Shown piece by piece: positions 15,385-23,918 of a stretch of 38,966 nucleotides of DNA. Each line of letters opens with the position of its first letter. The stretch's first letter is position 1. The notes under the pieces are model-generated. The model did no database searches. It was given only the letters and a program-made list of their open reading frames with translations, and was not told the DNA's origin. The translations under genes were made by a program, and so were the position numbers. The stretch comes from PALSA-607 sp036510735 (lineage in GTDB: Bacteria > Actinomycetota > Actinomycetes > Acidothermales > Acidothermaceae). The stretch covers positions 1 to 38,966 of the forward strand of contig DATCDK010000102.1 in NCBI GenBank assembly GCA_036510735.1. Direction: 5' to 3'.

Positions 15385-17316
15385 TCAGACGACGGTCAAC
15401 GGCAGCAGCGTGCGGCCGGTCGGCCCGACCTGGATGTCGGTGCCCATGGTGTCGCAGACGCCGCAGTCGAAGCACGGGGTCCAGCGGCAGTCCTCGACCT
15501 CGACGTCGGAGAGCGAGTCCTGCCAGTCCTGCCACAGCCAGTCCTTGTCGAGCCCGGAGTCGAGATGGTCCCAGGGCAGCACTTCGGAGCGGTCGCGCTC
15601 GCGAGTGGTGTACCAGTCGACGTCGACCGGTTCGTCTGCGAGTGCGACGGTAGCCGCGTTCATCCACCGATCGAACGAGAAGTACTCGCTCCAGCCGTCG
15701 AAGCGGCCACCGTCGAGCCAGACCTGCTTGATGATGCGACCAACCCGCCGGTCGCCGCGCGAGAGCAGCCCTTCGACGATGCCGGGTTTCCCGTCGTGGT
15801 AACGGAAACCGATCGCTTTCCCGTACTGACGGTCAGTGCGAATCGTGTCGCGCAGCTTCAGCAATCGCGAGTCTGTTGTGGCGTGGTCGAGCTGCGCAGC
15901 CCACTGAAACGGCGTGTGCGGCTTGGGCACAAAGCCACCGATTGACACGGTGCAGCCGATGTCACGGCTGCCACTCGCCGTCCGGCCTGCTTGGATCACT
16001 TTTCTAGCCAGGTCAGCGATTTGCAGCACGTCGTCGTCGGTCTCAGTCGGGAGCCCGCACATGAAGTACAGCTTCACCCGGCGCCAACCCTGGGCGTATG
16101 CAGTGGTCACCGTGCGGATCAGGTCTTCCTCCGTCACCATCTTGTTGATGACCTTGCGCATGCGCTCGCTGCCGCCTTCAGGCGCGAACGTCAGGCCCGA
16201 CCGGCGGCCGTTACGGGAGAACTCGTTGGCCAGGTCGACGTTGAACGCGTCGACTCTCGTCGAGGGCAACGACAGCGAGGTGTTCGTCCCCTCGTAGCGG
16301 TCGGCGAGCTGCTTGGCCAGCGGGCCAATCTCGGAATGGTCGGCGCTGCTGAGCGACAGCAACCCAACTTCTTGAAAGCCGCTTGCCTTCAGGCCTGCAT
16401 CGACCATCGCGCCGATCGTGTCGATCGACCGCTCGCGTACCGGCCGGGTGATCATGCCGGCCTGACAGAACCGGCACCCTCGTGTGCAGCCGCGGAAGAT
16501 TTCGACGCTGAACCGCTCGTGAACGGTTTCTGCCAGCGGTACAAGGGGTTTCTTCGGGTACGGCCACGCGTCGAGATCCATCAGGGTGTGCTTCGAAACC
16601 CGTGCCGGTATGCCGGCGCGATTCGGGGCGACCGCGTCGATGTGGCCATCACTGCGGTAAGTCACGTCGTAGAAACGGGGCACGTAGATATTGCCGGTGC
16701 GGGCCAGTCGCTGCAGTACTTCGTCGCGTCCGCCGGGCGAGCCCTCGCGCTTCCATTCGCGCACGATGTGCGTGATCGCGATGACTGCCTGCTCACCGTC
16801 GCCGAGAACTGCGGCATCGATGAAATCGGCGATCGGCTCGGGGTTGAAAGCAGCGTGGCCGCCGGCGATGACCAGCGGGTGCTCGGGCGTTCGATTCGCC
16901 GACTCGGTAGGGATGCCGGCGAGGTCGAGTGCGTTGAGCATGTTGGTGTAGCCGAGTTCGGTGGAAAACGAGACGCCGAAGATGTCGAACGCGCCGACCG
17001 GTCGATGGGCATCGACGGTGAACTGCGGGATGCCGTGTTCGCGCATCAGGGCTTCGAGATCTGGCCACACCGAGTAAGTGCGCTCGACGAGCACGCCGTC
17101 GAGTTCACCCAGCACCTCATAAAGGATCTGCACGCCCTGGTTGGGCAGGCCGACCTCGTACGCGTCGGGGTACATGAGGCACCATCGGACGTCGCATTCG
17201 GCCCAGTCTTTGACGAGTGAGTTCAGCTCGCCGCCGACGTACTGGACGGGCTTGCTGACGCTCATCAGCAACGGCTCGAGCCGAGGGAACACCGACTCGG
17301 CACTGTTGCTCGACAC
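15385..17316 (-). CDS. TIGR03960-type B12-binding radical SAM protein
   Basis: This 643-residue enzyme carries an N-terminal cobalamin-binding-like Rossmann region (about 50-220) and a radical SAM core. The iron-sulfur cluster motif is FRGCTRGCRFCQAG with Cys277, Cys281 and Cys284 in CxxxCxxC spacing. APEGGSERMRKVINKMVTEED and LYFMCGLPTETDDDV are typical radical-SAM barrel segments. A C-terminal domain with CRWTPCFDCGVCD has extra cysteines that may bind a second cluster or metal. The substrate of the family is unknown. It is 15 bases from the end of rodA and one base from the DUF2344 gene, so it joins the shape operon to the rne group. Confidence 0.93.
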   Translation of the reverse strand: MSSNSAESVFPRLEPLLMSVSKPVQYVGGELNSLVKDWAECDVRWCLMYPDAYEVGLPNQGVQILYEVLGELDGVLVERTYSVWPDLEALMREHGIPQFTVDAHRPVGAFDIFGVSFSTELGYTNMLNALDLAGIPTESANRTPEHPLVIAGGHAAFNPEPIADFIDAAVLGDGEQAVIAITHIVREWKREGSPGGRDEVLQRLARTGNIYVPRFYDVTYRSDGHIDAVAPNRAGIPARVSKHTLMDLDAWPYPKKPLVPLAETVHERFSVEIFRGCTRGCRFCQAGMITRPVRERSIDTIGAMVDAGLKASGFQEVGLLSLSSADHSEIGPLAKQLADRYEGTNTSLSLPSTRVDAFNVDLANEFSRNGRRSGLTFAPEGGSERMRKVINKMVTEEDLIRTVTTAYAQGWRRVKLYFMCGLPTETDDDVLQIADLARKVIQAGRTASGSRDIGCTVSIGGFVPKPHTPFQWAAQLDHATTDSRLLKLRDTIRTDRQYGKAIGFRYHDGKPGIVEGLLSRGDRRVGRIIKQVWLDGGRFDGWSEYFSFDRWMNAATVALADEPVDVDWYTTRERDRSEVLPWDHLDSGLDKDWLWQDWQDSLSDVEVEDCRWTPCFDCGVCDTMGTDIQVGPTGRTLLPLTVV

Positions 17317-17331
17317 GACTGAAGAGTAGCT

Positions 17332-18531
17332 CTAAAGCCCGCCGCTCGAATTTTGCGTCGCCTGCGTCTGGATGTGGACGTTCTGGAGCAGGCCGACAGC
17401 CAGCATGCTTGCGAACAGCGACGACCCGCCGTAGGAGACAAACTGCAGCGGAATCCCGGTGACGGGCATGATCCCGAGGTTCATGCCGATGTTCTCGAAG
17501 GTCTCGAACGCCAGCCAGCAGACGACGCCACCGGCGATGATCCGGCCGAACAGATCGGGCGCCCGCGAGGCGATCCGCAGCCCACGCCACAAGATGACCG
17601 ACAACAAGACGATGATCAGCGCCGAACCGAGGAAGCCGAGTTCCTCACCCGCCGTCGCAAAGATGAAGTCGGTGTGCGCGGCGTAGACCGCACCGCTGTT
17701 GATCTGTGCGCCATGAAAGAGCCCGCTGCCAGTTAGCCCACCGGACCCGATGGCGAGTTGGGCTTGATGCGCGTTGAAACCCGAGTCACGCAGCACTGAC
17801 GGCGAGTTCGGATGCAGGTAGGCCGTGATGCGATTTACCTGGTACGGGCTCAGCATGTGCACTTTGACGATCACGATGGTGGCAAACAACATCAGAGTCG
17901 TAAGCCCGACCATCCAGCGGGTCGGCACTCCCCCAATCGCGAGCACGCCGAACACGATCGCGACCATCACCAACATGGTCCCGAGGTCGTTTTGCAGCAG
18001 TACGAGCAACATCGGAAAACCCATAAGCAGCAGGGCTCTCAAGACATCGAGGTCGCCGATGTCGCGACGATCCTCACGCGCCGAGCTGAACAGCATCGCC
18101 ACCAACACGATGACGGCGAGCTTCGCGAACTCCGATGGCTGGATCTCTAGCCCGCCGCCGATGCTGATCCATGCCTTGGCGCCGGCCACGCTCGACCCGA
18201 TCGCGAAGGTGGCGAGCAGGCCGAGGCAGGCAAGTACGTAGATCACCGGCGCGGAGGAACGAATAGCCCGGTAGTCCGCGAGGGTCGCAGCCACCCCCAG
18301 CCCCAAGGCAACCGCCAGGAACAGCACCTGGTGCTCGACGACGGCGAATGGATGTGTCGGATTCAGCGGCCGTGTCGCGGCCGCAACCAGCAGGACGCCG
18401 ATCAGCGACAGGCTGAGCACGGCGGCCGTCAGAACCCAGTCCGACCGGCGCAGCCGTGATTCGCGCGTGAGCATGCCGGCGCTCGATGAGCTCATGCGCC
18501 GGGGCCGCGGAGCCGCCCAGTCGCCGATCAT
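17332..18531 (-). CDS. rodA: SEDS peptidoglycan polymerase RodA
   Basis: RodA is the glycosyltransferase that polymerises lipid II in the elongation machine and pairs with PBP2. The 399-residue protein has about ten membrane segments and SEDS signatures GSSVAGAKAWISIGG, IQPSEFAKL, LLQNDLGTM, the extracellular HTDFIFATAGEELG loop, and PLQFVSYGGSSL near the C-terminus. Its start overlaps the mrdA stop as ATGA, a tight translational link expected for obligate partners. Fifteen bases separate it from the following radical SAM gene. Confidence 0.95.
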   Translation of the reverse strand: MIGDWAAPRPRRMSSSSAGMLTRESRLRRSDWVLTAAVLSLSLIGVLLVAAATRPLNPTHPFAVVEHQVLFLAVALGLGVAATLADYRAIRSSAPVIYVLACLGLLATFAIGSSVAGAKAWISIGGGLEIQPSEFAKLAVIVLVAMLFSSAREDRRDIGDLDVLRALLLMGFPMLLVLLQNDLGTMLVMVAIVFGVLAIGGVPTRWMVGLTTLMLFATIVIVKVHMLSPYQVNRITAYLHPNSPSVLRDSGFNAHQAQLAIGSGGLTGSGLFHGAQINSGAVYAAHTDFIFATAGEELGFLGSALIIVLLSVILWRGLRIASRAPDLFGRIIAGGVVCWLAFETFENIGMNLGIMPVTGIPLQFVSYGGSSLFASMLAVGLLQNVHIQTQATQNSSGGL

Positions 18532-21002
18532 CTTCGCTTCACCCGATTCTGTTTCAGCAGTCGCCGTCTCGGGCGCACTGCCGTGGCATCGGCGGCCTGC
18601 GTCAGCGGTACCGCAAACACTGCGGGAGCCGCCGACGCCGGCGAGGCCACCGATGCCGCAGCGCCGGCCGTGGGCGAACCCACCGCCGGAGCTTGCGAGC
18701 CTGCTGTGGAACTCGGTGTCGGAGAACCCAGTGTCGGAGAACTTGGTGACGGGGAACCTACCTCCGAGGAAGCTGATGCCGCCGGCGCCCCCGCCACCTG
18801 CGCGACCTTGGGCAGCGCGATCGGTGGCGCGCCGCCGGGAAGTGCCGGGCCGTGCGCGGCGAACTGATCGTCGGGATTCTTCGGGTTACCGTTCAGGCCC
18901 CAGATGCCGTCGTAGATCTGGCGAACCGCGGGCGCCGCCGTGATGCCACCCTGGCCGCCCTGCGAGATCGCCACCACCACGGCGTACTGCGCAGGCTGGC
19001 CGGCCGGCCCGCCGTAGGAGGCGAACCACGCAGTGTCGTCCTTCGGCGGAACCTCCGCGGTACCCGTCTTGCCCGCGACCGTGTATTGGTCGAACGGGAA
19101 CCCGGCAAAGGCCGACGCACCGGTGCCGCTCGGATCGGTCACGACGCCGACCAGCGCCTGCTGGATGTACTGCAGCACCTCCGGCGAGACCTGCAGCTTC
19201 GTCGACGGGGCGTTGATGGTCTGGACGAGTTTGCCGTCGGGCCCGACGATCGCCTTCGCCAGCCGCGGTGAGTACAACGTGCCGCCGTTGCCGAGCGCTG
19301 CGTAGATGTCAGCCATCTGCAGTGGCGATGCAGTTGTCGTGCCCTGACCGATGGCGACGTTCACCGCTTCACCGATCTGGTACAGCCCGGGGATGTGGTA
19401 CAGACAGTTGCTGTTGTCGATCGCCTTCTGGTTTGGGTCCTTGTCGGTCTTCGCTTCGGAACACCACAGCGCGTGGTTCTTGGCGTCGTAGTTCTTCAGG
19501 TCCTGGCGCGATTCGATGTTGCCGCTCGCATCGATCGGCAGATCGATCCCGGTGTCTTTGCCGAGCTTCCATTCCTTTGCTTCGTTGACGACGAGCTCTT
19601 TCGCGTTCGCGCCGGCGAGTTGCCCGTCGGCGTTCCACAGTGCGGCACCGACACCGTCGAAAAACGTGTCACAAGAGATCGTCAGCGCCTGCGCGAAGGT
19701 AATCATGCCCTGCGCGCCTTCGTTGTCGAAGTTGTGGAACGTCCGCCCACCCTCGGTCAGTGTCCCCGGGCAGTCATACGTGGCGTCGGGGGTGTAACCA
19801 CCATGGTCGAGTGCCGCCGCAGTGGTGACGACCTTGAAGGTTGATCCCGGCGCGTACTGGCCCTGAATAGCCTGCGAGAAAAGAGGTTTCCCGGGATTCG
19901 CCTGCAGCGACTTGTAGATCGCATCGTCGATCGTGCCGCCGTCCCACACTCCCGGGTCGTACGACGGGTAGTTGGCGGCGGCAATCACGTGACCGGTACG
20001 CGTGTCGATAACGACCGCTGCCGCGGCGTCCGCCTTCTGTGTCTGGTTCTTGCCTGAAATGAACTGCGGCTTCGTTCGAGCGGCAGTGACCGCGTCGGCT
20101 ATCGCTTGTTCTGCGATGCGCTGCACCCTTGCGTCAATGCTCGTGACCACGGTGTCGCCAGGGATGGCCGGTACCTGGCTCAGCGTCGAGACTGGATTGC
20201 CAGCGGGCGTTACCGAGAACGTCTCGGTGCCCAGACTGCCTTCGAGATAGTTGTTGTACTCCGCCTCAAGGCCTTCCTGACCAGAGATTCCGCCGATGCT
20301 GGCGGCAGTCTCCAATGCCGTGGCGGCGGCGGCGTTCTTCTTCTTCGCGGCGTCGATGTCGGACTGGCTGATCTTTCCGACGTGTCCGATCAACTGAGCC
20401 GCCGACGCGTTGTCGGGGGCCGGGTAGTTGCGAACCTCCTCGATCTGCGCGGTTACTCCGGGGTACAGCTCCTGCTGCTCGAGAACGCGCAGCGCCACCT
20501 GCGTCGCCTTCTGAGTACCCGCGGGGGTGGTGTTGTCGATCGTGATGAGCGGGATCGGCTGCAGCGGCGAGCCAGTCCAGCAGCCGGGATTCTTCGTCGG
20601 CGCGGCTTTGCCGTAGTCGAAGTAGTCGCACAGCGTGGCAGTGGCGTCGAGCGTCGCAGCAGGTATCCCGAGCACAGCTGACAGCCGCTGCATTTCCTGA
20701 ACGCGGGCGGGATTGGCTATCGGGTTCTTCAACGTGCCGAGGTTCGCCTTCGGCAACGCGGTGCTCAACGCAGAGACGACAAGTGCACTGTCGTTGCGTG
20801 CGAGCGGATTGCCGACGTCGTCGACAATCGCGCCCCGGGGAGCAAGGGTGCGGACCACACTGGTCGCATCGGCGTTCACGGCCGCCACGTACTGGGAGCC
20901 GGCGAGGGCCTGCATGTACCAGAGGCGGCCGAGCAGGGTAATCGGCAGCGAGAACACCAGGACGCCGAGAATGATCAGCCGCAGCCCTGAGCGATCGTTC
21001 AT
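18528..21002 (-). CDS. mrdA: Penicillin-binding protein 2, class B transpeptidase
   Basis: This 824-residue PBP2 cross-links new side-wall peptidoglycan made by RodA. It has one N-terminal membrane anchor (residues about 8-28), a dimerisation/pedestal region to about 280, and a transpeptidase domain with SxxK motif STFK (Ser387, Lys390), the SCD triad in LTISCDTFF where SxN is usual, and KTG at 645-647. The last 130 residues are a Ser/Pro/Ala-rich extension containing 15-bp DNA repeats and ending in a basic patch (RPRRRLLKQNRVKRR), which is unusual on the external side. The ATG at 21002 lies in the second copy of a tandem duplication that separates it from mreD. It overlaps rodA by four bases. 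Confidence 0.95.
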   Translation of the reverse strand: MNDRSGLRLIILGVLVFSLPITLLGRLWYMQALAGSQYVAAVNADATSVVRTLAPRGAIVDDVGNPLARNDSALVVSALSTALPKANLGTLKNPIANPARVQEMQRLSAVLGIPAATLDATATLCDYFDYGKAAPTKNPGCWTGSPLQPIPLITIDNTTPAGTQKATQVALRVLEQQELYPGVTAQIEEVRNYPAPDNASAAQLIGHVGKISQSDIDAAKKKNAAAATALETAASIGGISGQEGLEAEYNNYLEGSLGTETFSVTPAGNPVSTLSQVPAIPGDTVVTSIDARVQRIAEQAIADAVTAARTKPQFISGKNQTQKADAAAAVVIDTRTGHVIAAANYPSYDPGVWDGGTIDDAIYKSLQANPGKPLFSQAIQGQYAPGSTFKVVTTAAALDHGGYTPDATYDCPGTLTEGGRTFHNFDNEGAQGMITFAQALTISCDTFFDGVGAALWNADGQLAGANAKELVVNEAKEWKLGKDTGIDLPIDASGNIESRQDLKNYDAKNHALWCSEAKTDKDPNQKAIDNSNCLYHIPGLYQIGEAVNVAIGQGTTTASPLQMADIYAALGNGGTLYSPRLAKAIVGPDGKLVQTINAPSTKLQVSPEVLQYIQQALVGVVTDPSGTGASAFAGFPFDQYTVAGKTGTAEVPPKDDTAWFASYGGPAGQPAQYAVVVAISQGGQGGITAAPAVRQIYDGIWGLNGNPKNPDDQFAAHGPALPGGAPPIALPKVAQVAGAPAASASSEVGSPSPSSPTLGSPTPSSTAGSQAPAVGSPTAGAAASVASPASAAPAVFAVPLTQAADATAVRPRRRLLKQNRVKRR
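18717..18761 (-). repeat. 15-bp degenerate tandem repeat in the mrdA tail
   Basis: Three consecutive 15-base units (18717-18731, 18732-18746, 18747-18761) share the pattern TGwCGGrGAACnnnn. They encode repeated Gly-Ser-Pro-type pentapeptides in the C-terminal extension of PBP2. The period is a multiple of three, so expansion would not shift the frame. Confidence 0.75.
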
Positions 21003-21043
21003 TTCCGGGTCACCTGCGACACTTCATTTCCGGGTCACCTGCG
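20998..21043 (-). repeat. 25-bp tandem duplication at the mreD/mrdA junction
   Basis: A 21-base word occurs at 20998-21018 and again at 21023-21043, a 25-base period. On the minus strand each copy reads AGGTGACCCGGAAATGA, that is a ribosome-binding-like AGGTG followed by an ATGA. The first copy in transcript order holds the mreD stop; the second holds the mrdA start. A five-codon ORF (21027 down to 21010, M-K-C-R-R) begins in the first ATGA and stops seven bases before the mrdA ATG. Confidence 0.85.
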
Positions 21044-21539
21044 GCTCCGCCCGCCTGGTCAAGGACATGACCCACGGTACGACGAACGGCGCGAGCAGGA
21101 CGTCGTAGAAGATCGAGAACGGCAGGCTGCTCAAGATCGTGTGCGCGTCGACTCGACCGTCGCTCAACAATCCACCAAGCGCGCCGTACAGCAAAGTCGC
21201 GACCGCGGCCGCAGCTCCCACGGCGACGAGCGCCAGCAGAACGGAGTCTTGCGCTTCGTCGTGCACGAGGCCGACCAGGTACCCCGCCAGACAAAAGACC
21301 AGCGCGTACCGGCCGATCAGGTGGTCAGCCGGCGGCAGGACGTCCGCCGCGAGACCGGCGAGAAATCCAGTGACCGCTCCCCCGACCGGGCCGAGTACGA
21401 GCGCGATCGCGGCGACGACGAGCACCAGCAGGTTGGGCGGCGAACCGGGCAGATTCAGCGGATTGAAGAGCACCGCGTCAACAACGCAGGCGAGCAGGAC
21501 GAGGACGACGATGAGTGCCGCGCGCGGAATCTCAGCCAT
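21024..21539 (-). CDS. mreD: Rod-shape protein MreD
   Basis: MreD is a small integral membrane protein of the elongation complex. The 171 residues contain about five hydrophobic spans, including ALIVVLVLLACVVDAVLF, LLVLVVAAIALVLGPVGGAV and the GALGGLLSDGRVD loop, in the family arrangement. The start at 21539 overlaps the mreC end by eight bases. The stop lies within the first copy of a 25-bp duplication that has apparently replaced a direct ATGA overlap with mrdA. Confidence 0.9.
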   Translation of the reverse strand: MAEIPRAALIVVLVLLACVVDAVLFNPLNLPGSPPNLLVLVVAAIALVLGPVGGAVTGFLAGLAADVLPPADHLIGRYALVFCLAGYLVGLVHDEAQDSVLLALVAVGAAAAVATLLYGALGGLLSDGRVDAHTILSSLPFSIFYDVLLAPFVVPWVMSLTRRAEPQVTRK

Positions 21540-22647
21540 GGGACGCCGATGCAGTGGGGGTAGTACTCGGAGATCCGGTCGGCGTCACACTAGGTTTCGG
21601 CGGCGTCGGCGTGACGCTCGGTGTCACGGTCGGCTTCGGGCTCACCTTTGATGTCGGCGTTGCGCTCGGCGACCGGCTCGGCTTCGCGGTCGGCGTCGAA
21701 CTGAACGAGACGGTGGGTGTGAACGACGCCAGTGGAGAAGCCGTCACCGTGGCGGTCGCCGTCGCTGTGGTCGTGACAGTGACGGTGGGCAGCGGCGGCG
21801 CGAGTAACGCATCGCGCGGGTCGACACGCGGCGGCTCGACAACGACGCCGACGAGATCGAGCGTGCTGAAGTCGACGTACGGCTTGACCTCGCCGGTCTG
21901 CACGTCGCCCGCGAGCGGGTTGGTCGCCGAGATCACGCTGCCGACCGGCACGCCCCACACGAACGGTGTCTGGTCGAGAGATCCCTGTGTTACCAGGCCA
22001 TCGCCGGTCTTTACGCGGGCCGTCGGGTCGAGCATCTCCAGGCTCATCGCCGAGCGGCCGTGGCCCGACACAACTCCCATGGCGTTGTTGGGCAAGCGGA
22101 CGCCGACGTTGAACTCAGGGTCGATCGCGAGCAACACCGTCGACGTCGTCGAGCCGACGACCTTCAACCGTCCAACGAGACCATCGCCGTTCAGGACCGT
22201 CATGTTCTCTTTGAGTCCGTCGCTCGACCCGGCGTCAATGGTCGCCGTCCACTCGAATCCGTTTGTTGCACTGACCGCAATCACCTGCGCGTAGAGCAAC
22301 TTGTACTGGCCTACGGCCGACACGTGTAGCAGTTGCTCGAGCTCGTTTTCGCGCGAGGTGTCGAACGGCTGCAACTTCAGCTGCTGCTGAAGGGTGGCAA
22401 CTTCCTTCTGCAGATCGGTGACCTTCTTGTGATTGCTTCCGATGTCTCCGACGGCCTGAACGGCGTGCCGCACCGGCCGCACCACATCGGCGGCGGCACG
22501 TTCAACCGGCCCGAAAACTGAGGACGCGGTACGGCGAATGGAACCGAAGAATCCCCCGCCACGCGATCGGTAGTCGAGGGTGATCAAGGTGAATGCGGTC
22601 AGCAGCAGCAACGCGAGGACGACGCGGGTGCGGCGACTATCCCTCAC
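21532..22647 (-). CDS. mreC: Rod-shape protein MreC with long Ser/Thr/Pro tail
   Basis: MreC is a single-span scaffold that activates PBP2-RodA outside the membrane. The 371 residues begin with a basic stretch and a membrane anchor (RTRVVLALLLLTAFTLITLDY), then a coiled coil (about 70-100, KVTDLQKEVATLQQQL) and the beta-barrel core (about 120-280, with ATIDAGSSDGL and VVSGHGRS). A tail of about 90 residues of Pro/Ser/Thr/Val-rich low complexity ends the protein and is likely exposed in the wall. The GTG start at 22647 has no own ribosome-binding site. Instead a seven-codon ORF with GAGG ends in a GTGA overlap with it. MreC overlaps mreD by eight bases. Confidence 0.94.
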   Translation of the reverse strand: MRDSRRTRVVLALLLLTAFTLITLDYRSRGGGFFGSIRRTASSVFGPVERAAADVVRPVRHAVQAVGDIGSNHKKVTDLQKEVATLQQQLKLQPFDTSRENELEQLLHVSAVGQYKLLYAQVIAVSATNGFEWTATIDAGSSDGLKENMTVLNGDGLVGRLKVVGSTTSTVLLAIDPEFNVGVRLPNNAMGVVSGHGRSAMSLEMLDPTARVKTGDGLVTQGSLDQTPFVWGVPVGSVISATNPLAGDVQTGEVKPYVDFSTLDLVGVVVEPPRVDPRDALLAPPLPTVTVTTTATATATVTASPLASFTPTVSFSSTPTAKPSRSPSATPTSKVSPKPTVTPSVTPTPPKPSVTPTGSPSTTPTASASHG

Positions 22648-22667
22648 AAGCGCACGCGGCGATTCAT
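22644..22667 (-). CDS. Seven-codon leader ORF coupled to mreC
   Basis: ATG at 22667 is preceded by GAGG at 22673-22676 with five bases between. The reading frame encodes M-N-R-R-V-R-L and stops at TGA 22646-22644, overlapping the mreC GTG as GTGA. This suggests that ribosomes load at the mini-ORF and re-initiate at mreC. Whether the peptide matters is unknown; coupling is inferred from the spacing alone. Confidence 0.45.
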   Translation of the reverse strand: MNRRVRL

Positions 22668-22713
22668 GAAGACCTCAGACGTGTTGCGCGACACCAGGAC
22701 CGGGGTCGGTGCG

Positions 22714-23751
22714 TCAGCGACCGCGCGGCTCGGAGATGAGAACCTGCTGCAGGGCCTCGAACTCCTCGATGCACTTGCCCGATCCCATTGCCACCGAGTC
22801 GAGCGGCCGCTCGGTGATGTGGATCGGCATTCCGGTCTCGTGCCGCAACCGCTCGTCGAGGCCCTTGAGCAACGCGCCACCACCGGTGAGCACGATGCCG
22901 CGGTCCATGATGTCGCCAGCAAGTTCGGGCGGACATTTGTCGAGCGTTGTCTTCACTGCATCGACAATGGCGTTGACCGGTTCGTCGATCGCCTTACGAA
23001 TCTCGGCTGCACTGACGACAATCGTCTTCGGCAATCCGCTCACGAGGTCGCGACCGCGAATCTCTGCATGCGGTTCGTCGGGCGCGGGGAACGCCGAGCC
23101 GATCGCCATCTTGATTTCCTCGGCGGTTCGCTCGCCGAGCATCAACGAGTATTCCTTCTTCACGTAGTTGATGATCGAACTGTCGAGCTCGTCACCGCCG
23201 ATGCGGATGGACTGGCTGGTGACGATGCCACCAAGGGAGATGACGGCAACCTCGGTCGTGCCACCACCGATGTCGACGACCATGTTGCCGGTGGGCTCGT
23301 GCACCGGCAGGCCGGCACCGATCGCCGCCGCCATCGGCTCTTCGATGATGTAGACGCGTCGCGCGCCCGCCGCATAGCCGGCGTCCTTCACCGCTCGTTG
23401 CTCAACACCGGTGATACCGCTCGGCACGCACACGACGACGCGGGGCCCGCGGGCGAGGTAACGGCGGCGGTGCACCTTCTGAATGAAGTAGCGCAGCATG
23501 CGCTCCGTCGTGTCGAAGTCGGCGATGACGCCGTCCTTCAGCGGACGAATCGCGACGATGTTGCCCGGCGTCCGGCCAATCATCCGCTTGGCCTCGATGC
23601 CGACCGCCAAAATGCCGCCGGTGTTGGTGTTAATGGCCACCACGGACGGCTCGTTCAAGACGATGCCGCGACCGCGGACGTAGACCAGCGTGTTGGCGGT
23701 GCCGAGGTCGACGGCCATGTCCCGGCCGAGGAACGACATGTTGGAGGCCAT
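22714..23751 (-). CDS. mreB: Actin-like rod-shape protein MreB
   Basis: MreB polymerises under the membrane and guides side-wall synthesis. The predicted 345 residues start MASNMSFLGRDMAVDLGTANTLVYV, with a hydrophobic membrane-binding N-terminus and the phosphate-1 loop DLGTANT. Phosphate-2 (VVDIGGGTTEVAV) and adenosine-binding (IVLTGGGALLKGLD) segments are intact. The open frame runs 30 codons further upstream, but those residues do not look like MreB. I choose ATG 23751, with GGAAGG 12 bases upstream; ATG 23739 is an alternative. It opens the mre-mrdA-rodA operon and is 66 bases from mreC. Confidence 0.95.
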   Translation of the reverse strand: MASNMSFLGRDMAVDLGTANTLVYVRGRGIVLNEPSVVAINTNTGGILAVGIEAKRMIGRTPGNIVAIRPLKDGVIADFDTTERMLRYFIQKVHRRRYLARGPRVVVCVPSGITGVEQRAVKDAGYAAGARRVYIIEEPMAAAIGAGLPVHEPTGNMVVDIGGGTTEVAVISLGGIVTSQSIRIGGDELDSSIINYVKKEYSLMLGERTAEEIKMAIGSAFPAPDEPHAEIRGRDLVSGLPKTIVVSAAEIRKAIDEPVNAIVDAVKTTLDKCPPELAGDIMDRGIVLTGGGALLKGLDERLRHETGMPIHITERPLDSVAMGSGKCIEEFEALQQVLISEPRGR

Positions 23752-23858
23752 GGATGCTGCAAACCTTCCGATCGACGCACACGAGAACTGGACTGCTGGA
23801 CAGCCTGGCCATGCTACGCGGTGACCCACCACCTCGGCCAAAACGACAGGAGCGCTCT

Positions 23859-23914
23859 CAGCCCCCGCCCAGCTTGTGGCCGGATCGATCGCGAGGCGGG
23901 ACGGCGGGGGGCTG
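23859..23914 (-). terminator. Inverted repeat after ndk, possible terminator
   Basis: CAGCCCCCGCC (23859-23869) and its inverse with one extra G (23903-23914) can pair around a 33-base loop just after the ndk stop. One arm overlaps the 26-bp element shared with the rne 3' side. No T-run follows. It could end the ndk transcript before mreB. Confidence 0.45.
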
Positions 23915-23918
23915 GGCT
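23893..23918. repeat. 26-bp element shared with 11638-11663
   Basis: This sequence matches the rne-distal copy at 24 of 26 positions and lies at the end of ndk, overlapping its stop codon by two bases. It also forms the right arm of the inverted repeat after ndk. The long palindromic neighbour seen at 11546-11623 is not present here. Confidence 0.6.
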
